Of a stretch of DNA of 24,022 nucleotides, positions 7,920 through 15,203 are shown in pieces (position 1 is the first letter of the stretch; each line of letters starts with the position of its first letter). The stretch is from CAYLLT01 sp964548565 (GTDB lineage Bacteria; Planctomycetota; Phycisphaerae; UBA1845; PWPN01). The position numbers and the translations under genes are program-made. Under the pieces are notes generated by a model. That model did no database searches, had not been told where the DNA came from, and saw only the letters and a list, made by a program, of their open reading frames with translations. The stretch covers positions 1 to 24,022 of the forward strand of contig CAZJTF010000066.1 of NCBI GenBank assembly GCA_964548565.1. The letters are read 5' to 3'.

Positions 7920-8792
7920 TCAGTCGTAATGCGCAAGAATGAACAGTTGGATCGGCCGGTAGCGCCGCCGCGTGGAGCGGGGCTGACCTGGCAGATTCAG
8001 ATAACGCAGATCGAGGCCGTAATCAGGCAGCGGCCCGGCCCCGACAAAGCCGACCACGAGCGGATCAATCGGGCGGGCCCGCCGCTGCCGGACCTCCTCC
8101 AGTGACCGCAGCAGCCGCCCCCGGGCGTACATCGGCTCGAGGTAGCGGATGTACGCCCAATACTCCCGGGTCTGCCGCATCGCCTCGAGCACGGATGCCG
8201 GAATCGGCGCCAGCACCCGTGAGATTTCGGTCACTTTGAAGCACACGTCCCCGATGAGTCCCCTGCTATTGAGATTCAACGTCACGCAGCGGAGTCCGCG
8301 TTCCACCTCCGTGTTCGGCTCAACGAGTTCCGCCATCGATGTACGCGGCCAGCCGATCGCGTCGGCCAGCTCCAGGGTAAGCCTGTGCACGACAGCGTCG
8401 TAGAGGTGCGCCATCTGGACGCGGAGATCGTACGCCTCGGCCGCCTCGATCGGAATCCGCTCCTCCGGCAGCAGCAGTCCGTCGATGCCGGCGCGAAACC
8501 CCTTGGCCGTCCGGGCGTGGAGTGCGTCCAGGGTTTCCTGCACCCGTGTCCGGGAAGTCGTCTCCACGGAACAGCCCACGGACTGCGCGGGGCAGGTCGC
8601 GAGTGCGACGGCGGCCGATGCGGCAGGCGTGCTGCGGGGTTCGCGCCGCACGCGCATGCGCGACCGCACGGGCGCCTGGATCTGAAGATCATCCGGAGAA
8701 AACAGCGACAGCTGGTGCACGATGAGCCCTCCGTGGCGTTGCACGAGATGGGTTGCCGGGCCGACCGAGGCCGCGGGCGTCAGAGGATGCAT
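7920..8792 (-). CDS. Hypothetical protein, no recognised domain
   Basis: A 290-residue protein (ATG 8792; a TTG at 8816 would add eight residues). A GGGGG stretch lies close upstream of the ATG. It has no signal peptide or membrane segment. Residues from about 90 onward look structured, with amphipathic helices (RVQETLDALHARTAKGF, then EAAEAYDLRVQMAHLYDAVVHRLTLELADAIGW, then RSLEEVRQRRARPIDPLVVGF), while the first 80 are Pro/Ala/Arg-rich and probably disordered. I do not recognise the family. It is convergent with the glycoside hydrolase gene (60-nt gap) and has no obvious operon partner. The frame is long, ends at a clean stop and uses the local GC-rich codon pattern, so I think it is a true gene, but with moderate certainty. 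Confidence 0.6.
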   Translation of the reverse strand: MHPLTPAASVGPATHLVQRHGGLIVHQLSLFSPDDLQIQAPVRSRMRVRREPRSTPAASAAVALATCPAQSVGCSVETTSRTRVQETLDALHARTAKGFRAGIDGLLLPEERIPIEAAEAYDLRVQMAHLYDAVVHRLTLELADAIGWPRTSMAELVEPNTEVERGLRCVTLNLNSRGLIGDVCFKVTEISRVLAPIPASVLEAMRQTREYWAYIRYLEPMYARGRLLRSLEEVRQRRARPIDPLVVGFVGAGPLPDYGLDLRYLNLPGQPRSTRRRYRPIQLFILAHYD

Positions 8793-9068
8793 AGCCCCCG
8801 CCGAATGCCGATTCAAGCGCCGGAAAACCGGCGGGTTGTGAGATGAAAAGCGTGGTGCGCGTAAGTGCGGGTTCTCGGAATGGCCGGCCGAAACGCCTCC
8901 GCTGCGAGCATCATCGGTCGCATGAGCTTGCGATCCATGCGGAACGAAAACGGCGGGCCGTCAGCTCCGCCGCGCGCATTTTCAAACACCAGAGGAAAAC
9001 GCCGGGGAGCACGACACAATGCATGACCGGCCGGTCAGTGCCTTTGGTATCCAAGAGGAGCTAAGAAC
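8793..9068. other. Intergenic region upstream of the hypothetical gene
   Basis: No convincing gene. The only structure I see is a perfect 6-bp hairpin with a tetraloop, CGCCGG-AAAA-CCGGCG (8818-8833), which would lie in the 5' leader of the - strand gene about 26 nt before its ATG. No clear promoter hexamers were found. Confidence 0.4.
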
Positions 9069-9097
9069 CAGAACAGGCTCCGGCACGGCCCGTTCTG
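9069..9097 (-). terminator. Candidate terminator of the GT4 gene
   Basis: A 9-bp stem, 9069-9077 with 9089-9097, with one G-U pair in the - strand transcript and an 11-nt loop. It begins 36 nt after the glycosyltransferase stop codon and is followed on the - strand by the modestly T-containing GTTCTTAG. A classical long U-tract is absent, so it may need Rho or act as a stabilising 3' end. Confidence 0.4.
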
Positions 9098-9132
9098 AAC
9101 TTGGTGAATGGGTTTGATCAGCCCCGCCGTGG

Positions 9133-10464
9133 TCAGTTGCGCCCGCCGGAGGCCTGCCGGTAGACATCGATGCACCGCTGCGCGGCATCACTCCAAGACA
9201 GCTTGCCGACCTCGAACCGGCCGTGTTCACGCAGCGTCTTCTGGAGCGGCGGATGTCGCAGGACGGCGATAATCTTGTTCGCCATTTCGTTGATGTCCCA
9301 GAAGTCGACCTTCAGGGCGTGGCTGAGCACCTCGGAGACGCCGGACTGCTTGCTGATGATCACCGGGACGTCGTTTGACATCGCCTCGAGCGGCGCAATG
9401 CCGAAGGGCTCGGAGACGCTCGGCATCACGTAAAGATCGGCCATCCGAAAGACACGCTCCACGTCCTTGCCGCGCAGAAAACCAGTGAAAAGCACCTTGT
9501 GGCCGATACCCATCTGCGCCGCCAGCTCGATCGTGCGGCGGATCATGTCGCCCCAGCCGGCCATGACGAAGCGGACGTTATCCACAACCTCCAATACCTT
9601 CTTCGCGGCCGCCAGGAAGTACTCCGGGCCTTTCTGCATGGTGATCCGGCCGAGGAAGAGGACGATCTTGTCGTCCCGCCCGATCTCGACGGAGTGTTGC
9701 GGCGGCTCGTGGCCGTTGAAGTCGATCCCGTTGTAGACGACTTCGACCTTGTCGGCCGGCACGCCGTACCGCGAGACGCAGATGTTCCGCGTCAGGTGGC
9801 TGACGGCGATGATCCGGTCGGCGAAATGCATCCCCTGCCGCTCGATGTCGTAGATGGCCTGGTTGACGTGCTCCCCGCTGCGATCGAACTCGGTCGAGTG
9901 CACATGAACCACGAGCGGGCGCCCGGTCATCGCGGAAACGGCAATCCCGGCGCGGTAGGTCATCCAGTCGTGCGCGTGGACGAGGTCAAAATCCTCCTGG
10001 GAGGCGATCACCGTGGCCAGCCGCGCGTAACGTTCCACCTCGGAGAAAAGATCGCCGGAGTACTGTCCTCCGCCACCCGACGCCGGCTCGACGGGCACCT
10101 CGACCGCCGCCGGGTCCGTCCGGATTCCCGCCAGGGCCAGAGCCGCACTCTCGCGGGCCGTCGTGGCGCGGATCTGCCGCTTGTACTGCTCGGGGCGCTG
10201 GTAGGGTGACAGGGAAGCGTCAATCGTGCGGAACGTGACGCGCTCGAGACCCTCCATCGTGTAGGAGTGCGATCCCTGGACTGGTGCGCCCTGCGGGGCC
10301 ACCATACGCACGTGACTGCTGAGTTGTGACTCGACCGGTTTCGGAAGCAGGAACAGGACATCGGCGCCGAGTTGGCTCATGGCCTTGGTCAGGCCATAGC
10401 AGGCCGTGCCCAGGCCGCCGGAGATGAACGGCGGAAACTCCCAACCCAGCATCAGGACTCTCAT
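9133..10464 (-). CDS. GT4-family glycosyltransferase (starch/glycogen-synthase-like)
   Basis: A 443-residue cytoplasmic glycosyltransferase with GT-B fold. The N-terminus MLGWEFPPFISGGLGTAC has the GGLG loop (16-19) that binds the sugar nucleotide in glycogen-synthase-like GT4/GT5 enzymes. DLVHAHDW and VVHVHSTEFDRSG come next, and the C-terminal domain has FLGRITMQKGPEYFL and the catalytic E-x7-E block EPFGIAPLE. It probably makes or extends an alpha-glucan or a surface glycan; the acceptor is unknown. The ATG at 10464 is preceded by GGAG at a 10-nt spacing; the upstream in-frame extension to 10701 has no family sequence and lies in the leader. Transcription probably starts at the promoter at 10754-10782, giving an unusually long leader. 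Confidence 0.85.
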   Translation of the reverse strand: MRVLMLGWEFPPFISGGLGTACYGLTKAMSQLGADVLFLLPKPVESQLSSHVRMVAPQGAPVQGSHSYTMEGLERVTFRTIDASLSPYQRPEQYKRQIRATTARESAALALAGIRTDPAAVEVPVEPASGGGGQYSGDLFSEVERYARLATVIASQEDFDLVHAHDWMTYRAGIAVSAMTGRPLVVHVHSTEFDRSGEHVNQAIYDIERQGMHFADRIIAVSHLTRNICVSRYGVPADKVEVVYNGIDFNGHEPPQHSVEIGRDDKIVLFLGRITMQKGPEYFLAAAKKVLEVVDNVRFVMAGWGDMIRRTIELAAQMGIGHKVLFTGFLRGKDVERVFRMADLYVMPSVSEPFGIAPLEAMSNDVPVIISKQSGVSEVLSHALKVDFWDINEMANKIIAVLRHPPLQKTLREHGRFEVGKLSWSDAAQRCIDVYRQASGGRN

Positions 10465-10747
10465 TGCTGTGGAACTCCGAGAGGGCCCAGAAGGCACACA
10501 AGGCACGTGTTCGCGGCCACCAACCCGTGAGGAAGCAGGCGCCCTAAATTCTATCGTTGAAGCCGCGGCTCGGCAGCGCTTCCTGCACCACCGCAGGCGG
10601 AGAACACAGCCAGGATCGGACTCGCTCCGGCCGGTTCGACAGGCGAAAGTTCGGAACCACCCCAGGCAACTTTCGCCCAGAGAGCGTTTCGGTCGGGGCA
10701 CGCAGATCGTGCGAACACCGCGCTTGATGCTTCATCGATCTGCCCGC
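10465..10747 (-). promoter_or_regulatory. Long structured 5' leader of the GT4 gene
   Basis: If transcription starts near 10747, about 283 nt precede the start codon. Inside are three inverted repeats: a perfect 10-bp one (10642-10651 with 10668-10677, 16-nt loop), a 5-bp GCACG/CGTGC (10698-10712) and a 5-bp CCTGC/GCAGG (10582-10597). I do not recognise a known riboswitch class, and no credible short peptide gene is evident. Confidence 0.4.
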
Positions 10748-10753
10748 GCGCTT

Positions 10754-10782
10754 AAGATAGCTCGCGCGTCAGGGTCTGTCAA
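10754..10782 (-). promoter_or_regulatory. Sigma70-type promoter, TTGACA-N17-TATCTT
   Basis: On the - strand a perfect -35 TTGACA (10782-10777) and a -10 TATCTT (10759-10754) are separated by 17 nt. It is oriented towards the GT4 gene and lies about 95 nt beyond the end of the upstream histidine kinase gene, so the two genes are probably separate transcription units. Confidence 0.65.
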
Positions 10783-10877
10783 ACCATTGTGGCCCCGAGA
10801 TCAAGGCGCGATCGAATTGCGGGACTGGTGTTCTGCGGCTGCTCGTGACGGGAAAGCAACTGACGATTTTTCGGCAG

Positions 10878-12542
10878 CTACTGCAGAGTTGAAAACGTTT
10901 CTTCGCTCGCCCGCGCGCCCTCCTGGGCCGGGAGCCGCACGCGAAAACTCGTGCCTTCCCCGAGGGTGCTCTCGACGATGATCCGACCGTGGTGCTCGCG
11001 CACGATCTTGCGCGCGACCGCCAGCCCCAGGCCGGTGCCGCCCTGCCCCTTCGTGGACTTGAAGGGTTCGAAGATCTCTTCGATCTTCTCGCGCTCGATG
11101 CCCGGGCCGTTGTCGGTGACAACCAGGTCGGCGATTCCCTCGTCGGGGTAAAACCGGGTGCTCACGTTCACGATTCCGGTGCGATTTGCGACCGCGTCCA
11201 CCGCGTTGGAGATGATGTTCATCGCGACCTGGTGGATCCCGTCTCCGTCCAGCGGGATCGGCGGCAGCGGATCCTCAAAGTCCGTCAGGAGCACGACTTC
11301 CCGCTCGTCTGCCTTTTTCTGCACAAGCGAGACGGCGTCGGCCACGATCCTGTTGAGATTGCTGGGCACCAGGCGCGGCTCGCGCGTCTTGCTGAACGCG
11401 AGCATGTTCATCGTGAGCTGCAGGATCCGCTCGAGATTGTGCTGCACGATGGTCCAGCCGCGGCCGAGCGTCTGCAGACTCTGCTGCCGGAGACCGAGGT
11501 CCACGATGTCCGACCCGCTCTGCATGCCCTGCAGGATGTTCTTGATGTAATGCGACAGGTACGCGACCGTCTCACCGGTGGCCGCCAGCCGCGCGGTCTG
11601 CATCTGCTGCTGGACGAGGCGGGCATTCTGGACCGCCAGGCCCGTCATCTGCCCGATCGCGCTCATCAGCCGGAGCTGCTCCTGGGTGTACGTGTGCGCC
11701 GCCGCGGCCGAATCAATGTGGATCACCCCCATCAGCAGATCGCGGACGATGATCGGGGCGCAGATCACCGAGTGCAGCCCGAAATCGTGGATGCTGTCCT
11801 GACTCGCCTCGGTCGAGAACCGCTTGTCGGTCATGGCGTTGGTGCAAAGCACCGCGGCCCGGTGCTCCGTCACGTGCTGGATGATCCGCCGAGACGTGGT
11901 GATCTTCTGCTTGGAGGGTCGGAGCCCCCTGCGGTAGCGGACGACGTGAGGAACCAGTTCGTCGCCCTTGCGGTCGTAGAGCAGGATGAACCCGCGGTCG
12001 ACCGGCAGCTCCTCCAGGATCACGTCCATGACGCGTTCGAGCAGCTGCTCCGGGTCAATGATGGCCCCGATGGCGGCCGTCAACTCGCTCATGACGCGCC
12101 ACGCCCGTGCCGCCTCGGCGACCTCCGGCCCGGCGATGATGATCGAGTCCTCGCTGCCGACGCTCGCGAGGATGGACGAGTCCATGTTGGCGCTGCTGAC
12201 GTCGAGGTCGATCATGTCGCGGGGCACGCGGGTCCCGCTGAGCTTCTCAATCGACTGGTCGCCGGTGTAGACGATGAGCGTGGCGCCGATTTTGATCTGG
12301 TCCCCGTGCTTGAGCCGCGTGGTCTCCTTGATGCGAACCCCGTTCACGTACGTGCCGTTCGCGCTGCGGAGGTCGCGGATGCTCCACGAGCCGTTCGTAG
12401 GCACGATTTCCGCATGACGTCGCGAAATCGTGCGGTCGGTCAGGGGGATCTGATCGCTCTCGCGGCCCAGAATGGCTGGCTCAGCAAGGGTGTGGTATGT
12501 CCGTCCCTTGTCCGGCCCCTGTAGTACCACCAATGTTGCCAC
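10878..12542 (-). CDS. FHA-GAF sensor histidine kinase
   Basis: A 554-residue soluble sensor kinase. Residues 1-95 form an FHA phosphothreonine-binding domain (GR at 26-27, SRRH at 40-43, NGTYVNG at 62-68). A GAF domain spans about 150-310. The dimerisation/phosphoacceptor region has LSHYIKN with His331, and the ATPase domain shows NIISNAVDA (N-box, Asn446), DNGPGI (477-482), FEPF (491-494) and GGTGLGLA (501-508). The H-box lacks the usual acidic residue after His, a variant I associate with FHA/GAF kinases of planctomycetes and myxobacteria. There is no membrane segment and no response regulator next to it. It starts with GTG at 12542, with GAGG about 10 nt upstream. The FHA domain suggests an input from Ser/Thr kinases. 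Confidence 0.9.
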   Translation of the reverse strand: MATLVVLQGPDKGRTYHTLAEPAILGRESDQIPLTDRTISRRHAEIVPTNGSWSIRDLRSANGTYVNGVRIKETTRLKHGDQIKIGATLIVYTGDQSIEKLSGTRVPRDMIDLDVSSANMDSSILASVGSEDSIIIAGPEVAEAARAWRVMSELTAAIGAIIDPEQLLERVMDVILEELPVDRGFILLYDRKGDELVPHVVRYRRGLRPSKQKITTSRRIIQHVTEHRAAVLCTNAMTDKRFSTEASQDSIHDFGLHSVICAPIIVRDLLMGVIHIDSAAAAHTYTQEQLRLMSAIGQMTGLAVQNARLVQQQMQTARLAATGETVAYLSHYIKNILQGMQSGSDIVDLGLRQQSLQTLGRGWTIVQHNLERILQLTMNMLAFSKTREPRLVPSNLNRIVADAVSLVQKKADEREVVLLTDFEDPLPPIPLDGDGIHQVAMNIISNAVDAVANRTGIVNVSTRFYPDEGIADLVVTDNGPGIEREKIEEIFEPFKSTKGQGGTGLGLAVARKIVREHHGRIIVESTLGEGTSFRVRLPAQEGARASEETFSTLQ

Positions 12543-12678
12543 GTCTTCGCCTCATGCCGCTGCAGCCGGGAACGCGCGAGCTCCATCACCGTCATCCCTG
12601 CGATTGGCCGAGATTCACCCCAGGAAATGAGGGATGCGGTTGAGCTCCCAAATAAGGATCTGGCATTCCCCGCCGCCC

Positions 12679-12708
12679 ATTTTAGCGCGCCGTGAACGCA
12701 AGCGTCAA
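12679..12708 (-). promoter_or_regulatory. Promoter of the histidine kinase gene, TTGACG-N18-TAAAAT
   Basis: On the - strand TTGACG (12708-12703) and TAAAAT (12684-12679) are 18 nt apart, giving a leader of about 130 nt before the GTG at 12542. The rest of the 12543-12752 spacer shows nothing else that I can support. Confidence 0.55.
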
Positions 12709-12752
12709 TCCGGGCAGAGTTTCCGTCGAGGCCCGCCCCCACCGGGCGACAG

Positions 12753-13640
12753 TCACCAGTGCGGGAGACCCCAGTACAGGATGAAGAGGGCGAGACCTGC
12801 CCACAGCACGATCGTCGCCAGGAACGCCGGGTCACGCAGGATCAGGTCGGTCGGGCCGGAAGCCTTCCCGAGTTCGATCAGCATCGCGTACCTGAATATA
12901 CCATATACCACCAGGGGAAGCGTGTAGGCGAGCTGGTGCTTGTTTGCAAACGGAGTATAAGCGGGATCGAGCGTGTACAGCAGGAAGGTGATAATCGCGA
13001 TCCCGCCGGTCGTGCTCAGCAGCTGGTTCAAAAGGTCCGGCGTATACCGGACGAGGAGCGGCCGGTGCGCCCGGGCGGCATCCTCGTTCCCCATGGTGAC
13101 GATCTCGCACCGGCGTTTTCCGAATCCGATAAAAAGGCACAGCATGAACGTGCAGACACCCAGCCAGGGGGTCGGAGCCACATCGATGGCAAAGGCCCCC
13201 GCCGCTGCCCGGAGGACGAACAGCACCGCGATCACGATGACATCGACGAGCATTCGGAACTTCAGGACCGTCGAGTACAGAACGGTCAGCAGCACGTAAG
13301 CGAGGATGCACAGGGAGAAGAGTCGCGGCATGACCCGCAGGCTCACCACGGCGGTCATGGTGAGGAGGCCCGACATGATCGCGATCGCGACCGGGATGCT
13401 GACCGCCCCGCTGGCGATGGGGCGGTGGCGCTTGAGCGGGTGCTGCCGGTCCCGCTCCCGATCGAGAATGTCGTTCAGGATGTAACCGGCCGAAGACGCC
13501 ATGCAGAACAGGGCGAACGCGACGATCGACAGCCGGACCGCGGCGTTGTCGTGCAGCCGGGCCCCGAAAACGAGCGCGGCGAATACAAAGCAGTTCTTGA
13601 TCCAGTCGGCCGGGCGCAGCAGCCGGATGTAGTTCATCAT
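12753..13640 (-). CDS. UbiA-family prenyltransferase, decaprenyl-phosphate phosphoribosyltransferase-like
   Basis: A 295-residue polytopic membrane protein with about eight to nine hydrophobic segments. The first Asp-rich motif is NDILDRERDRQHPLKRHRPIASG (56-78), which fits the NDxxDxxxDxxHPxKxxRPIAxG form of decaprenylphosphoryl-5-phosphoribose synthases better than the motif of quinone or haem prenyltransferases. The second motif DVIVIAVLFVLRAAAG also fits. Such enzymes transfer phosphoribose from PRPP to polyprenyl phosphate in the membrane. The downstream enzymes of the mycobacterial arabinan route are not in the window, so the product's use is unknown. The start is the first of two adjacent ATGs (13640); a promoter sits immediately upstream and predicts almost no leader. 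Confidence 0.8.
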   Translation of the reverse strand: MMNYIRLLRPADWIKNCFVFAALVFGARLHDNAAVRLSIVAFALFCMASSAGYILNDILDRERDRQHPLKRHRPIASGAVSIPVAIAIMSGLLTMTAVVSLRVMPRLFSLCILAYVLLTVLYSTVLKFRMLVDVIVIAVLFVLRAAAGAFAIDVAPTPWLGVCTFMLCLFIGFGKRRCEIVTMGNEDAARAHRPLLVRYTPDLLNQLLSTTGGIAIITFLLYTLDPAYTPFANKHQLAYTLPLVVYGIFRYAMLIELGKASGPTDLILRDPAFLATIVLWAGLALFILYWGLPHW

Positions 13641-13649
13641 GGCCGCGTC

Positions 13650-13677
13650 AGTGTAAGCCAGTCCTCCGGGACTTCAA
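13650..13677 (-). promoter_or_regulatory. Near-leaderless promoter of the UbiA-like gene, TTGAAG-N16-TACACT
   Basis: On the - strand TTGAAG (13677-13672) and TACACT (13655-13650) are 16 nt apart. The -10 box ends 9 nt before the ATG at 13640, so transcription would start within about three bases of the start codon. No Shine-Dalgarno sequence is present in that interval. Confidence 0.5.
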
Positions 13678-14211
13678 CAGCGTCACTGAACGATCGGTCC
13701 AGTCTCGCTCCGGGAGCCATTCAATCTCGCATTTGGCGCCCCCAGAAAGGTGAAGCCGAGTGGCGGGCAGACGCCACTCGGCTCCGGTGCTCTTTCCCCT
13801 GGATTGACACCGAGGTGCTTGCGTTCCCCCGCAGTCCCCGGTTACCCGGCGGCTCCCCAGCCACCGATCATTCCCCTCCGGAAAGCATCCGGAGTTGTGT
13901 CGTACCCCAGTCTGGCCTCTGTGCGGCGAGTTCCGCTCGTGGTAGGCGGTACCCGCTGCGGCCTTTGTGCTCGTGCGCTCCAGCAGCCATCCGGCTCGGT
14001 CAACCCGCCTGGCCGCCGGCTCGTCGCGTGCACGCCGTGGTCGATGGAACGGTAAGATATAAACGCGCGGCGCCAAATCCTTTTCTCTCGATTCCCGCCC
14101 CGAATCGTCCGCAGCCTCCGGACGCCGCACGAGTTACGAGTCAACCGGCGAAATGCGCCGCGTCAGGTCCGGTTTTCCTGTTACAGGAGTGCCCGCCGGG
14201 GGCAAGAGTGT
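13678..14211. other. Long intergenic region between divergent UbiA-like and hemH genes
   Basis: About 530 nt without a gene that I can support; frames on both strands are open but have low-complexity Arg/Pro/Gly composition. It contains the hairpin at 13754-13783, a 7-bp inverted repeat CTCCGGA/TCCGGAG near 13876-13894, and a TATAAA at about 14058. It may hold dispersed repeat DNA or an unrecognised RNA. Confidence 0.4.
13754..13783. repeat. Perfect 12-bp hairpin, possible dispersed repeat
   Basis: AGCCGAGTGGCG (13754-13765) and CGCCACTCGGCT (13772-13783) are perfectly complementary around the 6-nt loop GGCAGA. It is more than 100 nt upstream of the UbiA-like start and 440 nt from hemH, so it is not placed as a terminator of either. 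I suspect a dispersed intergenic repeat, but copies elsewhere cannot be checked. Confidence 0.6.
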
Positions 14212-14217
14212 TAGAAT
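14212..14217 (+). promoter_or_regulatory. -10-like TAGAAT before hemH
   Basis: TAGAAT at 14212-14217 ends 8 nt before the hemH ATG at 14226, and no Shine-Dalgarno sequence is visible, which is compatible with a leaderless mRNA. No -35 hexamer is found at 16-18 nt, so this is tentative. The same TTAGAATCCC context recurs before the DUF47 gene at 22940. Confidence 0.35.
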
Positions 14218-14225
14218 CCCCGCCG

Positions 14226-15203
14226 ATGCAGCGTGCTCACTCCTTTGATGCCGTCCTGGTCGTCTCATTCGGAGGCCCCGACGGGCCCGCCGACATCCGC
14301 CCGTTTCTGGCCAACGTGCTCCGTGGGCGGCGTGTCTCGCCCGAACGGGTCGAAGAAGTCGCTCACCACTACGAGCGCTTCGGCGGGGTCTCACCACTGA
14401 CACGACTGACGATGAACCAGGCGGCCGGCCTTCAGGACCGGCTGGAATCCGCGCGGCTCCCGTTGCCGGTCTTCGTGGGCATGCGCAACTGGCACCCCCT
14501 GCTCGCGGACACGCTGAGCGAGATGTCGCGGGCCGGTGTGCGCCGGGCGATCGGATTCATTGCCGCCGCCCATCACAGCTATTCGAGCTGCACGCAGTAC
14601 AGGGAGAACGTGCGGGACGCGCGGGCCGTCCTCCGCGACCGCGGGTTGGCGGATATCGATATCACCTATGTGCCGAGTTGGTACGACCACCCGCTGTTGA
14701 TCGCGACGCTGGTTCAGCACGTTCGCGAGGCCCTGGAACGGCTGCCGGCGGAGTTCCGCGACCGGGCTCGGCTCGTGTTTACTGCGCACAGCATCCCCAC
14801 ACCGATGGCCATGAGCTGCCGCTACGCCGAACAGCTTGTCACGACGGCCCGGCTGGTCGCCGAGTCGCTTGGACGCGATGACTGGGCACTGGTGTACCAG
14901 AGCCGCAGCGGGCGCCCCCAGGATCCCTGGCTGGAGCCGGATGTCTGTGATTACCTGCGGGAGCAGCGCGGTAAGGGACTCGAAGCGGTCGTGCTCGTTC
15001 CCGTGGGGTTCCTCTGCGACCATATCGAGGTGCTCTACGACCTCGACCACGAGGCGGCCGGCGTCTGCCGCGAACTGGAGCTGCCCGTGGCCCGTGCTGA
15101 GACCGTTAATGACGACCCGATATTCATCGACATGATGGCCGACGTCGTGGTCCAGACGATCGAGCGATTCCGCCAGTTTCCGCCCCTGCCGATCACGGCG
15201 TGA
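14226..15203 (+). CDS. hemH: Ferrochelatase
   Basis: A 325-residue soluble ferrochelatase, which inserts Fe2+ into protoporphyrin IX or coproporphyrin III at the end of haem synthesis. It has the opening VVSFGGPDGPADIRPFL, the GFIAAAHHSYSSC strand, FTAHSIP with the proposed catalytic His188, YQSRSGRPQDPWLEP, and PVGFLCDHIEVLYDLD with Glu268. These correspond to the invariant His and Glu of the family. The style (HSIP, GFLCDHIEVLYDLD) resembles Gram-positive and actinobacterial enzymes, so the coproporphyrin-dependent form is possible. The ATG at 14226 opens directly onto the conserved N-terminus; the open frame upstream is antisense to the UbiA-like gene and not coding. No other haem genes are nearby. 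Confidence 0.92.
   Translation: MQRAHSFDAVLVVSFGGPDGPADIRPFLANVLRGRRVSPERVEEVAHHYERFGGVSPLTRLTMNQAAGLQDRLESARLPLPVFVGMRNWHPLLADTLSEMSRAGVRRAIGFIAAAHHSYSSCTQYRENVRDARAVLRDRGLADIDITYVPSWYDHPLLIATLVQHVREALERLPAEFRDRARLVFTAHSIPTPMAMSCRYAEQLVTTARLVAESLGRDDWALVYQSRSGRPQDPWLEPDVCDYLREQRGKGLEAVVLVPVGFLCDHIEVLYDLDHEAAGVCRELELPVARAETVNDDPIFIDMMADVVVQTIERFRQFPPLPITA

Noticed and set aside
10989..12524. Open + strand frame of more than 500 codons opposite the histidine kinase
   Set aside because: The - strand encodes an unmistakable FHA-GAF-kinase; the + strand frame is a GC-rich shadow without motifs.
13648..14144. Two - strand frames of 100-160 codons in the UbiA-hemH spacer
   Set aside because: Arg/Gly/Pro-rich, no ribosome-binding site, overlapping each other and containing a hairpin; treated as non-coding or repeat DNA.
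12759..14225. Long open + strand frame upstream of and in phase with hemH
   Set aside because: It is antisense to the UbiA-like gene and has Arg/Asp/His-rich low-complexity composition; the ferrochelatase family start is at 14226.
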